Source of the DNA: Aeromonas jandaei | GTDB lineage: Bacteria > Pseudomonadota > Gammaproteobacteria > Enterobacterales > Aeromonadaceae | Direction of reading: 5' to 3' | Assembly: GCF_037890695.1 (NCBI RefSeq) | Contig: NZ_CP149571.1 | Location: forward strand, 3,998,001 to 4,062,000 | DNA: 64,000 bases | Shown: piece after piece, positions 42,769-54,231 of the stretch | Layout of the letters: every line of letters starts with the position of its first letter | How positions within the stretch are numbered: position 1 is the first letter of the stretch | Position numbers and translations under genes: made by a program | Notes under the pieces: model-generated | What the model was told of the DNA's origin: nothing | Seen by the model: the letters and a program-made list of their open reading frames with translations, nothing else | Database searches by the model: none

Positions 42769-44679
42769 ATGATAACCACCTTGATCAATGAACATCTGAT
42801 CAATCTCGATTTGAAAGCTACCGCCAAGGAAGAGGTCTTCACCGAGATGGCCCGCCTGCTGGTCGCGCAAGGCAAGGTCAGCGACGAGCAGCAGTTCGTC
42901 AAGGATCTGTGGGCCCGTGAAGAGCTGGACAACACCGGCTTTGAAGAGGGTGTTGCCCTGCCCCACGCCAAGAGTGCGGCGGTCAGCACCCCGGCAGTCG
43001 CCATCGGCATCAGCCGCAACGGCATCGACTACGGCGCCGAAGATGGCAAGCCGTCCAAGCTGTTCTTCATGATTGCCTCCCCTGCCGGTGGCGCCAACCA
43101 CCATATCGAGGTGCTGGCCGAGCTCTCCGCCAAGCTGATTGAAGAGGGCTTTATCGATGCCCTGCTGGCAGCCAAAACCCCGGCCGATGCGCTGGCACTG
43201 CTGCTGGCCAAGAAAGAGGAAGCGGCTGCCGCACCTGCGGCCAACAAGGGGCTGATCATCGGTGTCACCGGCTGCCCGGCCGGTATCGCCCACACCTATC
43301 TGGCGGCCGAATCGCTGGAGCGCGCCGCCAAGGAGCTGGGGTATGAGGTGAAGGTGGAGACCAACGGCTCCATCGGCGTCAAGAACAGCCCGACCGCAGA
43401 CGAGATCGCCCGCGCCGCCGCCATCGTGGTGGCCTGTGATAAGCAGGTGGACATGGCCCGCTTCGCTGGCAAACCCCTCATCAAGACCGGCGTAAAAGCC
43501 CCCATCAAGGATGGCAAGGGTCTGATTGAGCAGGCCCTGAAAGCCCCCGCCTATGTGGCGGACAAGGATGAGAAGAAGGGTGACGAGAAGCGCGCCAGCG
43601 GCGGCAGCTCGGATCTCTATCGCTACCTGATGAACGGCGTATCGCACATGATCCCGTTCGTGGTGACCGGTGGTCTGCTTATCGCCCTGTCACTGGCCAT
43701 CGGCGGCAACCCGACTCCGAGCGGCATGCAGATCCCGGAAGGGAGCATGTGGAACCAGATCCTCAACGTGGGCGTGGCCGCCTTCACCCTGATGATCCCC
43801 ATTCTGGCGGGCTATATCGCCTACGCCATCGGTGATCGTCCGGCACTGGCACCGGGCTTTATCGGCGGCTGGATCGCCAACAACGGCAGCTTCTACGGCG
43901 CTGATGCCGGTACCGGCTTTATCGGTGCCATCATTGCGGGCCTGTTGGTCGGCTATCTGGTGCGCTGGATTGCCACCCGTCAGTACCACAAGATGGTGCA
44001 ACCGCTGGTGCCGATCCTGATCGCTCCCATCGTCGGTTCGCTCTTTATCGCTGCGGTCTTTATCTTCATCATCGGCGCCCCGATTGCCGACATGATGACT
44101 GGCCTCAACGCCATGCTGCTCTCCATGAGCGGTGGCAGTCTGGTGCTGCTGGGTATCGTGCTGGGTGGTATGGCCGGCTTTGATATGGGTGGCCCGGTCA
44201 ACAAGGTGGCCTTCCTCTTCTCCGTCGGCATGATCGCCTCCGGTCAGACCCAGTTCATGGGTGCCATGGCTTGCGCCATCCCGGCTGCGCCCCTTGGCAT
44301 GTCGCTGGCTACCGTACTTGGTCGCAAGCTCGGCATCTTTGACGAGTCCGAGATCGAAGCGGGCAAAGCCGCTGGTGCCATGGGTCTGGTGGGTATCTCC
44401 GAAGGTGCGATTCCGTTCGCCGCCCGTGATCCGCTGGCCGTCATTCCGGCCAACGTGCTGGGCAGCATGACTGCTGCTGTGATGGCCTTCCTGCTGGGCA
44501 TCACCAACAGCGTTGCCCACGGTGGCCCCATCGTGGCTCTGCTGGGTGCCGTCAACAAGCCGCTGCTGGCCCTGCTCTGCATGATCTGCGGTGCCATCGT
44601 CACCGGCGTGGTCGCGGTTGCCCTGAAAAAGCTGCGGGTAAAAAAGAGTGACGAGGTAACCCTGGCCAAGGCGGCCTGA
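42769..44679 (+). CDS. fruA: PTS fructose-type permease IIABC
   Basis: PTS transporter of 636 residues. The N-terminal IIA domain (about 1-145) has phospho-His66 in GVALPHAKS. The IIB domain (about 160-265) has phospho-Cys169 in GVTGCPAGIAHTYLAAE. The IIC membrane domain (about 285-620) has eight or more hydrophobic segments and GGPVNKVAFLFSVGMIASGQT. The IIA-IIB-IIC order differs from classical FruA, which depends on a separate FruB; no fruB or fruK lies in the window, so fructose specificity is likely but not proven. A terminator follows. Confidence 0.88.
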   Translation: MITTLINEHLINLDLKATAKEEVFTEMARLLVAQGKVSDEQQFVKDLWAREELDNTGFEEGVALPHAKSAAVSTPAVAIGISRNGIDYGAEDGKPSKLFFMIASPAGGANHHIEVLAELSAKLIEEGFIDALLAAKTPADALALLLAKKEEAAAAPAANKGLIIGVTGCPAGIAHTYLAAESLERAAKELGYEVKVETNGSIGVKNSPTADEIARAAAIVVACDKQVDMARFAGKPLIKTGVKAPIKDGKGLIEQALKAPAYVADKDEKKGDEKRASGGSSDLYRYLMNGVSHMIPFVVTGGLLIALSLAIGGNPTPSGMQIPEGSMWNQILNVGVAAFTLMIPILAGYIAYAIGDRPALAPGFIGGWIANNGSFYGADAGTGFIGAIIAGLLVGYLVRWIATRQYHKMVQPLVPILIAPIVGSLFIAAVFIFIIGAPIADMMTGLNAMLLSMSGGSLVLLGIVLGGMAGFDMGGPVNKVAFLFSVGMIASGQTQFMGAMACAIPAAPLGMSLATVLGRKLGIFDESEIEAGKAAGAMGLVGISEGAIPFAARDPLAVIPANVLGSMTAAVMAFLLGITNSVAHGGPIVALLGAVNKPLLALLCMICGAIVTGVVAVALKKLRVKKSDEVTLAKAA

Positions 44680-44722
44680 GTTCCTCCTCCCCGAGCTGCT
44701 CACGCTCGCGAACCATAACAAT

Positions 44723-44752
44723 GAGGCCACCCCGGGGTGGCCTCTGCTTTTT
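44723..44752 (+). terminator. Terminator after fruA
   Basis: GAGGCCACCCC/GGGGTGGCCTC is a perfect palindromic stem followed by TGCTTTTTCC. Confidence 0.85.
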
Positions 44753-44893
44753 CCTGTCTTTTTCCTTGCCGGCCTCAACACCCTCTTTATCGCGCCCTCT
44801 CTTGCCACGCCAAAGCAGCGCCGCGTTTGCCGCGCCATTCCCTCTCCTCTCACCTGGATACCGGCGGAAATATCGCCAATTCCGGGTCAGCTC

Positions 44894-44909
44894 TGTGATT
44901 GCACTCACG
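44894..44909 (+). promoter_or_regulatory. CRP-like site upstream of uhpT
   Basis: TGTGA-TTGCAC-TCACG matches nine of the ten conserved CRP positions. In E. coli uhpT also depends on cAMP-CRP. The site lies 286 bases before the uhpT start. Confidence 0.65.
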
Positions 44910-44933
44910 CTTTGCCCGCGAAATCGCAAAAAC

Positions 44934-44948
44934 TAGGAAATTTTCCTA
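44934..44948. promoter_or_regulatory. Palindrome in the uhpT upstream region
   Basis: TAGGAAA-T-TTTCCTA is a perfect inverted repeat 24 bases after the CRP-like site, and CCCTAGGG follows at 44953-44960. It could be a regulator target. Identity is unknown. Confidence 0.4.
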
Positions 44949-45195
44949 ATTGCCCTAGGGATGGCTCTCAAGCCATTTATTGCCCCTCTGATTAGAGTCA
45001 CCCCACCTGATGTCGTGACCCGCACCACGACGGGCGACATGCCCCGTCCTTCGGCAGCGGGCCCGGGTTTACACGGGCAGAAGCAGGCCAGCCGGCCACC
45101 CTTTTGCCCCCTTTCCGTGGCGTGACCTCCCATAACTGCACAACAACGCAAGGGGCGCGGCGGAATAGCGTCTATCTCGCAGAGGATGAACGAAA

Positions 45196-46603
45196 ATGTT
45201 GAAATTTCTCGAACAGGTCCGGGTTCCCACCCTCGACCTGCCGGTAGAAGCCCGGCGCAAACTCTGGTTCAAGCCGTTTATGCAATCCTATCTGGTTGTA
45301 TTTATTGGCTATCTGACCATGTATCTGATCCGCAAGAACTTCAACATTGCGCAGAATGACATGATCCAGTCCTACGGTCTCTCCATGACCGAGCTCGGCA
45401 TGATCGGCCTTGGCTTCTCCATCACCTACGGGGTGGGCAAGACCATCGTCTCCTACTATGCCGACGGCAAGAACACCAAGCAGTTCCTGCCACTGATGCT
45501 CATCCTCTCCGCACTCTGCATGCTGGGCTTCAGTGCCAGCATGGGCGGCACCGGTTTCAGCCTCTACTTCATGATCTTCTTCTACGCCCTGAGCGGCTTC
45601 TTCCAGAGCTGTGGCGGCTCCTGCAGCTACTCCACCATCACCAAGTGGACTCCCCGCAACAAGCGCGGCACCTATCTCGGTATGTGGAACCTCTCCCACA
45701 ACGTGGGCGGTGCCGGTGCGGCCGGTGTGGCGCTGTTCGGTGCCAACTACCTGTTCGATGGCCACGTGCTCGGCATGTTCATCTTCCCCTCCATCATTGC
45801 GCTGATCGTCGGCTTTATCGGCCTGCGCTTTGGTAGCGATTCGCCGGAAGCCTACGGCCTTGGCAAGGTGGAAGAGCTGTTTGACGAAGTGGCGAGCGAA
45901 GAGGATATCGCCACCGAGGAGCAGAAGCTGACCAAGTGGCAGATCTTCGTGAAGTACGTGCTGCTGAACAAGGTGATCTGGCTGCTCTGCTTTGCCAACA
46001 TCTTCCTCTACGTGGTGCGTATCGGTATCGACCAGTGGTTCACCGTCTATGCCCACCAGGAGCTGGGCTTCTCCAAAGACGTGGCCATTCAGGGCTTTAC
46101 CTTCTTCGAAGTGGGCGCTCTGGTCGGCACCCTGATGTGGGGCTACCTCTCCGATCTGGCCAACGGCCGTCGTGGTCTGGTGGCTTGCGTGGCACTGGCG
46201 CTCATCATCGCGACTCTGGGTCTCTACCAGCACGCCACCACCCAGTTCATGTTCCTGGGCTCCCTGTTCACCCTGGGCTTCCTGGTGTTCGGTCCGCAAC
46301 TGCTGATCGGCGTTGCCGCCGTGGGCTTCGTACCCAAGCAGGGCATCAGTGTGGCCGATGGCGTCAAGGGCACCTTCGCCTACCTGATTGGTGACAGCTT
46401 CGCCAAACTGGGTCTGGGCATGATTGCCGACGGCACCCCCATCTTCGGCCTGACCGGCTGGAACCGGCACCTTCGCGGCGCTGGACATGGCCGCAGCCGC
46501 CTGTCTGGTGCTGATGGCCTGCGTGGCGATTGCCGAAGAGCGCAAGATCCGCCGCATCAAGCGCGAGCTGAAAGCCGCCGAACTGGCGACCCAGACCGCC
46601 TGA
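45196..46603 (+). CDS. uhpT: Hexose-6-phosphate:phosphate antiporter UhpT, frameshifted near the C-terminus
   Basis: Major facilitator superfamily antiporter that imports glucose-6-phosphate in exchange for phosphate. About 422 codons match E. coli UhpT ([27 protein letters not shown] near the start, twelve hydrophobic segments). After GLTGW at 46461 the frame shifts: the expected [20 protein letters not shown] continues in another frame and ends at TGA 46601-46603. A net +1 base near 46462 explains it. Repaired, the protein would have 468 residues (E. coli 463). As written, the open frame runs to 46665 with an unrelated tail and lacks the last membrane helix. Either a real mutation or a sequence error. 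Confidence 0.9.
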
Positions 46604-46631
46604 TAATCATAACAACAGACGCAGATTGTTC

Positions 46632-46660
46632 AGGGCTACCCACACGGGTAGCCCTTTTTG
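46632..46660 (+). terminator. Terminator after uhpT
   Basis: AGGGCTACCC-ACAC-GGGTAGCCCT is followed by a T tract. Confidence 0.85.
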
Positions 46661-46809
46661 TTTAGCCAAACTAAATACTCAAGTGGCCCTTTTGCGCCAT
46701 TTTTGCGGCCCAAAGCCCTATCGAGATCCCACTTTTGGCCGGGGCTTTTGGCAAAAAATCCCCGCCGGCGTTATCTTGTTGGCCCCCCGTTTCGCACAGT
46801 TCAGAGCCA

Positions 46810-47115
46810 ATGAAGATCATTGCCGTCACCGCCTGCCCGACCGGCATCGCCCACACCTATATGGCAGCCGAAGCGCTGCAAAAAGCCGCCGCCGCCCTCG
46901 GTCTCAAGATCAAGGTCGAAACCCAGGGCGCCATGGGGATGGAGAACTCCCTCACCGCCCGCGACATCGCCAGCGCCGATCTGGTGCTGATCGCCTCCGA
47001 CATCGACATCGAGCAGAAGGAGCGTTTCCTCGGCTGCCCCATCCATCGGGTGAGCCTCGAAACCGTACTGCTCGATGCACAGGCGGTGCTGAGATCACTG
47101 CCCCGGCCCAGCTGA
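46810..47115 (+). CDS. PTS fructose-type IIB component (FrwB-like)
   Basis: Single-domain IIB of 101 residues with phospho-Cys9 in MKIIAVTACPTGIAHTYMAAEAL and the RDIASADLVLIASDIDIE strand. It overlaps the next gene by one base (TGATG). No IIC gene is adjacent, so it may serve the upstream permease or an unlinked one. Confidence 0.85.
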   Translation: MKIIAVTACPTGIAHTYMAAEALQKAAAALGLKIKVETQGAMGMENSLTARDIASADLVLIASDIDIEQKERFLGCPIHRVSLETVLLDAQAVLRSLPRPS

Positions 47116-47882
47116 TGCTAAGCCGCGAGATCACCTTCTACTGCCATCAGGGGATGAGCATTGCCCGCACCAAGCAGCTGAGCCGGCTGGCGGGGATGTT
47201 CAAATCCTGCATTCGCTGCGCCAACCTCACCCGGCGCCAGACGGTTATCGCCAGCAATCAGCTCTCCCTGCTCACCCTCGCCACCCAGCCCGGCGATCTC
47301 TGCCAGTTGCAGATCGAGGGCAACGACGCCGAGCTGGCCCATATGGCCTTCACCTGCTGGTGCGGCGAGCTGGGTCAGCCGCTGGTGCGCCCCGCCAGCG
47401 CCGCGCTGGCCGAGCTCCGTCTGGCAAGCGCCCTGCCCAACTACCACTTCGCCCTGCGCCAGCTGGCTCACAGTCCCGCCCTCCTGACCAAGAGCGAGGC
47501 GCTCGAACACCTGATCGACCTGCTGCCCGCCGAGCTGGTCAGCGACAGAGCCGCGCTGGAGGAGGCGATCAGTCGGCGCGAGCAGATCGCCGCCACCATC
47601 ATCTGCCCGGGCCTCGCCATGCCCCACGTGCTTTGCGAGGGGATAAGCCAGCCTGCCCTCAGCCTGCTCAGCAGCCCGGCCCCCATCGAGTGGGGCTCGC
47701 AGCTCGGGCCGGTGCAGACCATCATTTTGCTGGCGGTGCCGACCGGCTGCGGGCGCGACACCCTGCTTCCCCTCACCCGGCTGGCCCGCGCCCTGATGGA
47801 CGAAGTGATAAGCGGCGCCCTGCTGCAAGCAAGCTCGGCCCCCGCCAGACAAGCCATCGTGATTGAAAACCTGCTCGGTTGA
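47115..47882 (+). CDS. PTS protein with degenerate HPr-like domain fused to IIA (fructose type)
   Basis: Protein of 255 residues. Residues 1-85 align with HPr in pattern ([18 protein letters not shown]...[23 protein letters not shown]), but the active-site His of GLHTRPA is replaced (GMSIART). The rest is a IIA domain of the fructose/mannitol family with phospho-His171 in PGLAMPHVL. It overlaps the lone IIB gene and probably forms a complex with it. The HPr-like part may be regulatory rather than a phosphocarrier. Confidence 0.75.
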   Translation: MLSREITFYCHQGMSIARTKQLSRLAGMFKSCIRCANLTRRQTVIASNQLSLLTLATQPGDLCQLQIEGNDAELAHMAFTCWCGELGQPLVRPASAALAELRLASALPNYHFALRQLAHSPALLTKSEALEHLIDLLPAELVSDRAALEEAISRREQIAATIICPGLAMPHVLCEGISQPALSLLSSPAPIEWGSQLGPVQTIILLAVPTGCGRDTLLPLTRLARALMDEVISGALLQASSAPARQAIVIENLLG

Positions 47883-48000
47883 CCCTCGGCCGAAAGCTGC
47901 CAATTTTCCTGGGCTCTCTTTACCGACACCTCCCATTCATCCTGCCGTCAGCCCCCTGTGGTACACTCGCTGCCATTCCCACTTGCCAATCCGCTATCCG

Positions 48001-48879
48001 ATGAAATCTGCCCGCTCCCGACTCTCGCTGCCAAACCGTCCCGCCCGCGATGGCGCCCCCCGCTCTGCTGCCCGGCCAGCCGAATCCCGCCACGTTGCGG
48101 CGCGCAAGCCGGAGCGGGCCCCCGAGGATCGCAAGCTGCTGCTGCTGAACAAGCCCTATATGGTGCTCTGCCAGTTCACCGACGAGGCGGGCCGCGAGAC
48201 CCTCAAGGATTACATCAAAGAGCCCGGCATCTACGCCGCAGGCCGGCTTGACCGCGACAGCGAGGGGCTGTTGCTGCTCACCAACGATGGCAAGCTGCAG
48301 GCGCGCCTCACCCAGCCGGGGGAGAAGACCCCCAAAACCTACTGGGTACAGGTAGAAGGCATCCCGAGCGAGGAGCAACTGGCCGCCCTGCGCGCCGGTG
48401 TCGAGCTCAACGATGGCATGACCCTGCCTGCCGGGGCGCGCATCATGGATGAACCTGCGGTGTGGCCGCGCAATCCGCCCATTCGCGAGCGCAAGGAGAT
48501 CCCCACCTGCTGGCTGGAGATCAAGATAGTGGAGGGGCGCAACCGGCAGGTACGGCGGATGACCGCCCATATCGGCCACCCCACCCTGCGCCTTATTCGC
48601 TACGCCATCGGTGACTGGACGTTAGATGGACTGGCCCCCGGCGAGAGCCGCGCCCTGCCCGCACCCGAGTTGGCGCCAGCCCCGCGCAGGGCACAGACGC
48701 CAAACAAACCGCGCAGTCAGGGCTCGGGCAGCAACAATCCGCGCTCTGCCCAACCGACCCGAAGCCCCCATGGTCAGGGTCAGGGGCGCGACAGTCGCGA
48801 CGCGAGCCCGCGCCCGGCCAATCGCAGCAGTGGCCGTGGCACCGCGCGCCGACCGGCCCGCAGCAAACCCTCGGAATAA
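48001..48879 (+). CDS. rluE: 23S rRNA pseudouridine(2457) synthase RluE
   Basis: RsuA/RluE-family pseudouridine synthase of 292 residues; E. coli RluE is about 217. The catalytic Asp lies in [19 protein letters not shown], and the [19 protein letters not shown] block is conserved. The N-terminal 40 residues and the C-terminal 80 residues are extra, rich in Arg, Ser, Pro and Gly and probably disordered. Followed by nudJ as in E. coli. Confidence 0.9.
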   Translation: MKSARSRLSLPNRPARDGAPRSAARPAESRHVAARKPERAPEDRKLLLLNKPYMVLCQFTDEAGRETLKDYIKEPGIYAAGRLDRDSEGLLLLTNDGKLQARLTQPGEKTPKTYWVQVEGIPSEEQLAALRAGVELNDGMTLPAGARIMDEPAVWPRNPPIRERKEIPTCWLEIKIVEGRNRQVRRMTAHIGHPTLRLIRYAIGDWTLDGLAPGESRALPAPELAPAPRRAQTPNKPRSQGSGSNNPRSAQPTRSPHGQGQGRDSRDASPRPANRSSGRGTARRPARSKPSE

Positions 48880-48974
48880 CGTGCAGCCTGCTGGCAATCG
48901 AACACTAAAGAACAGCGCTGAATCGAGCCCCTGCTTCGGCCGGGGCCAAACCGGTAACGAGACAAGGAGTCCTT

Positions 48975-49478
48975 ATGAGCGATAACCTTCCTGCATCGCA
49001 GGAGAAAACGCCGCACGAGCGCATGCAAGCCAGATTGACCGTCGCCGCGCTGGTGCAGTGGCAGGGCCGCTTTCTGGTGGTGGAAGAGGAGATAAAAGGC
49101 CAGCGCCGCTTCAACCAGCCCGCCGGCCATGTGGAGGCCGGTGAAGATCTGCTCACCGCCGCCTGCCGCGAGCTGAAAGAGGAGACGGGACTGACCGCCA
49201 CGCCCACCGCCTGGCTTGGCACCTATCTCTACAAACCGGCCGACAGCGAGGCCACCTATGTGCGCACCGCCATCATCTTCGACCTTGAAAAAGCGCCGGG
49301 TCAGCACCATCCAGAGGATCCTGACGGCGATATCCTCGCCTGCCACTGGCTCACCCTGGAGGAGATCGCCGAGTGCAAACCGGCCCTGAGAAGCCCCTTG
49401 GTATGGCAGTGCATCGAGGATTATCTGGCGGGAACACGCCTGCCGCTCTCGGCGCTCAAGGCCTTTATCCAGAGCTAG
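48975..49478 (+). CDS. nudJ: Nudix hydrolase NudJ
   Basis: Phosphatase of 167 residues acting on HMP-pyrophosphate and nucleoside di/triphosphates. The Nudix box GHVEAGEDLLTAACRELKEE runs on to TGL, with GX5EX7REUXEEXGU satisfied. The rluE-nudJ-mnmA-hflD-purB order is conserved with enterics. Confidence 0.92.
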   Translation: MSDNLPASQEKTPHERMQARLTVAALVQWQGRFLVVEEEIKGQRRFNQPAGHVEAGEDLLTAACRELKEETGLTATPTAWLGTYLYKPADSEATYVRTAIIFDLEKAPGQHHPEDPDGDILACHWLTLEEIAECKPALRSPLVWQCIEDYLAGTRLPLSALKAFIQS

Positions 49479-49628
49479 GGACAGAGCAGGCATCCGCTGG
49501 CAATCGCCACAAGAAAAACGATTTCCTGCCGCAAGGTTCCTGATGGGGACAGTGGTATGGAGATGTGACCGGGGGCGCAAAACTCTGGTAGAATACGCCC
49601 CGTTTAAACGAACTGGTAACTTCGACTA

Positions 49629-50735
49629 ATGACAGACAACAGCCAAATCAAGGTGATCGTCGGCATGTCCGGCGGCGTGGATTCTTCCGTCTCGGCCTAC
49701 CTGCTCCAGCAGCAGGGCTATCAGGTCGAAGGCTTGTTCATGAAGAACTGGGAAGAAGACGACACGGACGAGTACTGCTCTGCCGCCCAGGATTTGGCTG
49801 ATGCCAAGGCCGTCTGCGACAAGCTGGGGATGAAACTCCACACCATCAACTTCGCGGCCGAGTACTGGGACAATGTGTTCGAGCACTTCCTCGAAGAGTA
49901 CAAGGCTGGCCGCACGCCAAACCCCGATATCCTGTGCAACAAGGAGATCAAGTTCAAGGCATTCCTCGAATTTGCTGCCGAAGAGCTGGGAGCCACCTAC
50001 ATCGCCACCGGCCACTATGTGCGCCGTGACGACAGCACCGGCCGCCCGCGCCTGCTGCGCGGTCTCGATACCAACAAGGATCAGAGCTACTTCCTCTACA
50101 CCCTGAGCGAGAAGCAAGTGGGTCAGAGCCTGTTCCCGGTTGGCGATCTGGAGAAGCCGGAGGTGCGCCGCATCGCCGAGCAGCTGGATCTCATCACCGC
50201 CAAGAAGAAAGACTCCACCGGTATCTGCTTTATCGGCGAGCGCAAGTTCAAGGACTTCCTGGCCAAGTTCCTGCCCGCCCAGCCCGGTAAGATCGAGACC
50301 GTGGATGGCAAGGTGATCGGCGAGCATCAGGGTCTGATGTATCACACTCTGGGCCAGCGCAAGGGGCTTGGTATTGGCGGGCGCAAAGATGCCACCGAAG
50401 AGGCCTGGTATGTGGTCGACAAAGAGGTCGAACGCAACGTACTGGTGGTGGCGCAGGGCGAACATCCCCGCCTCTACTCCGATGGTTTGATTGCCAGCCA
50501 ATTGCACTGGGTGGATCGCACCCCCATTCGCGAGCCGCGTCGCTGCACCGTCAAGACCCGCTACCGCCAGCAGGATATTCCCTGCCTGATCCAGCCCATC
50601 GACGACGAGACCATCCGGGTCATCTTCGACGAGAAACAGGCTGCGGTAACCCCGGGCCAGTCCGCCGTTTTCTACGACGGGGAAGTGTGTCTGGGTGGCG
50701 GCATCATCGAACAGCGTTTCAGCCATCCGGTTTGA
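49629..50735 (+). CDS. mnmA: tRNA 2-thiouridylase MnmA
   Basis: Thiolates U34 in tRNA for Lys, Glu and Gln. 368 residues; the PP-loop is [10 protein letters not shown]. Catalytic Cys residues lie in [11 protein letters not shown] and [12 protein letters not shown]. Start at the ATG after ACTTCGACTA. Followed 23 bases later by hflD. Confidence 0.96.
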   Translation: MTDNSQIKVIVGMSGGVDSSVSAYLLQQQGYQVEGLFMKNWEEDDTDEYCSAAQDLADAKAVCDKLGMKLHTINFAAEYWDNVFEHFLEEYKAGRTPNPDILCNKEIKFKAFLEFAAEELGATYIATGHYVRRDDSTGRPRLLRGLDTNKDQSYFLYTLSEKQVGQSLFPVGDLEKPEVRRIAEQLDLITAKKKDSTGICFIGERKFKDFLAKFLPAQPGKIETVDGKVIGEHQGLMYHTLGQRKGLGIGGRKDATEEAWYVVDKEVERNVLVVAQGEHPRLYSDGLIASQLHWVDRTPIREPRRCTVKTRYRQQDIPCLIQPIDDETIRVIFDEKQAAVTPGQSAVFYDGEVCLGGGIIEQRFSHPV

Positions 50736-50758
50736 GCCAATAGCAGAAGGCAGCATAC

Positions 50759-52868
<2,110 letters not shown>

Positions 52869-52884
52869 GCGGATAAATGACACT

Positions 52885-52928
52885 ACCGGGGCCCTGTGCA
52901 TGATCTGCAACAGGGCCCCGGTTATTTT
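52885..52928 (+). terminator. Terminator after purB
   Basis: ACCGGGGCCCTGT/ACAGGGCCCCGGT, a 13-base perfect stem with a 12-base loop, followed by TATTTT. Confidence 0.85.
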
Positions 52929-53033
52929 ATGTGGCACCCTATACACGGTTTGCAAGAGGGCTTGCCCGAGGCCGGCAGCCGCCTCTGGCAAGACCTCTCC
53001 TGACCTTTGTCGAACCCTTTGACGAGAAGATCT

Positions 53034-54164
53034 ATGTACGAACTCAATCTGGATATCGCTCACTTCCTCGAGCACTACTGGCAGAAGCGCCCGCTCCTTA
53101 TCAAGGGTGGCTTCAAAGACTTTCAGGATCCCATCAGCCCGGATGAGCTGGCGGGTCTGGCCATGGAAGAGGTGGTAGAGTCCCGTCTGGTCACCCGTTT
53201 CGACGGCAAGTGGGATGCGGCCCACGGCCCCTTCGAATCCTATGACCATCTGGGCGAAGAGAACTGGACCATTCTGGTACAGGCTTGCAACCACTGGGCC
53301 CCCGAAGTGAACGAGCTGGCGGTGCCGTTCCAGTTCATTCCGGGCTGGCGCTTTGACGATGTGATGGTGAGCTTCTCCACCCCTCACGCGGGTGTCGGCC
53401 CCCACATCGACAACTACGACGTGTTCATCACCCAGGGTATCGGCAAGCGTCACTGGCGGGTTGGCGATGCCAAGCCGCTCAACGAGTTTGCCGCCCACGC
53501 AGCCCTGCTGCACTGCGAGCCGTTCGAGGCGATCATTGACGTCATCATGGAGCCGGGCGACATCCTCTACATTCCGCCCGGATTCCCCCACGAAGGCTAC
53601 GCCATCGAGCCCTCCATGAACTTCTCGGTGGGCTTCCGCGCGCCAGATGCCAAGGCGCTTATCTCCTCCTTTGCCGATCACCTGATCGACAACGAGGTGC
53701 GTACCGAGCGTTACGGCGATGCCGATCTCAAGCCCCGTGCCCGTCACGGCGAGATCCAGCCCCACGAGCTGCACCGTCTGCGCGAGCTGATGCAACAGGC
53801 CCTCGATGACGAGACCCTGTTCAAGGAGTGGTTCGGCACCATGATCTCCGAGGCCAAGCACGATCTGGACGTCAATCCGGTCGAGCCGGACTACAGCGCC
53901 GAGGAGGTAGCCGACCTGCTGACCCAGGGAGAGCCAGCCATCAAGGTACCGGGCCTGCGCAGCGTCTGGTTCAGCGGCGAAAGCCAGCAGTGCTATATCG
54001 ATGGGGAAGCCTGGACTCTGCAGAGCGAAGATGCGGCCGCCATTTCCCTGCTGTGCGACAAGGACATCATCACTCAGGCCGACATGGTGGAGCTGGCCGA
54101 TCAGGCCGGTTTCCTGCAACTGCTGACCCGACTGGTCAACCGCGGGTACTGGTTCTTCAACTGA
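53034..54164 (+). CDS. roxA: Ribosomal protein L16 arginine hydroxylase RoxA (YcfD)
   Basis: 2-oxoglutarate/Fe(II) oxygenase with JmjC-type fold, 376 residues (E. coli 373). The iron ligands are in VGPHIDNYDVF (His and Asp) and a distal His downstream, with PPGFPHEGYAIEPSMNFSVGFR. The QKRPLLIKGGF N-terminus is typical. It hydroxylates an Arg of L16. Start at 53034 from family alignment. Confidence 0.94.
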   Translation: MYELNLDIAHFLEHYWQKRPLLIKGGFKDFQDPISPDELAGLAMEEVVESRLVTRFDGKWDAAHGPFESYDHLGEENWTILVQACNHWAPEVNELAVPFQFIPGWRFDDVMVSFSTPHAGVGPHIDNYDVFITQGIGKRHWRVGDAKPLNEFAAHAALLHCEPFEAIIDVIMEPGDILYIPPGFPHEGYAIEPSMNFSVGFRAPDAKALISSFADHLIDNEVRTERYGDADLKPRARHGEIQPHELHRLRELMQQALDDETLFKEWFGTMISEAKHDLDVNPVEPDYSAEEVADLLTQGEPAIKVPGLRSVWFSGESQQCYIDGEAWTLQSEDAAAISLLCDKDIITQADMVELADQAGFLQLLTRLVNRGYWFFN

Positions 54165-54184
54165 TCCAGTGATGACTGAACGAT

Positions 54185-54211
54185 AAAAAGGCGCCTTATG
54201 GCGCCTTTTTT
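54185..54211. terminator. Bidirectional terminator between roxA and the GntR gene
   Basis: AAAAAGGCGCC-TTAT-GGCGCCTTTTT, a perfect stem with A and T tracts, sits between two convergent genes. Confidence 0.88.
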
Positions 54212-54231
54212 ATTGCTATGTGCCCAACGGT

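Larger units (their letters stand above)
44680..45195. other. Intergenic stretch upstream of uhpT
   Basis: No credible gene. It contains the fruA terminator, a CRP-like site and a palindrome, listed separately; no strong -35/-10 pair was identified. Confidence 0.5.

Noticed and set aside
45172..46560. 462-codon minus-strand frame opposite uhpT
   Set aside because: Shadow of uhpT with repetitive acidic composition.
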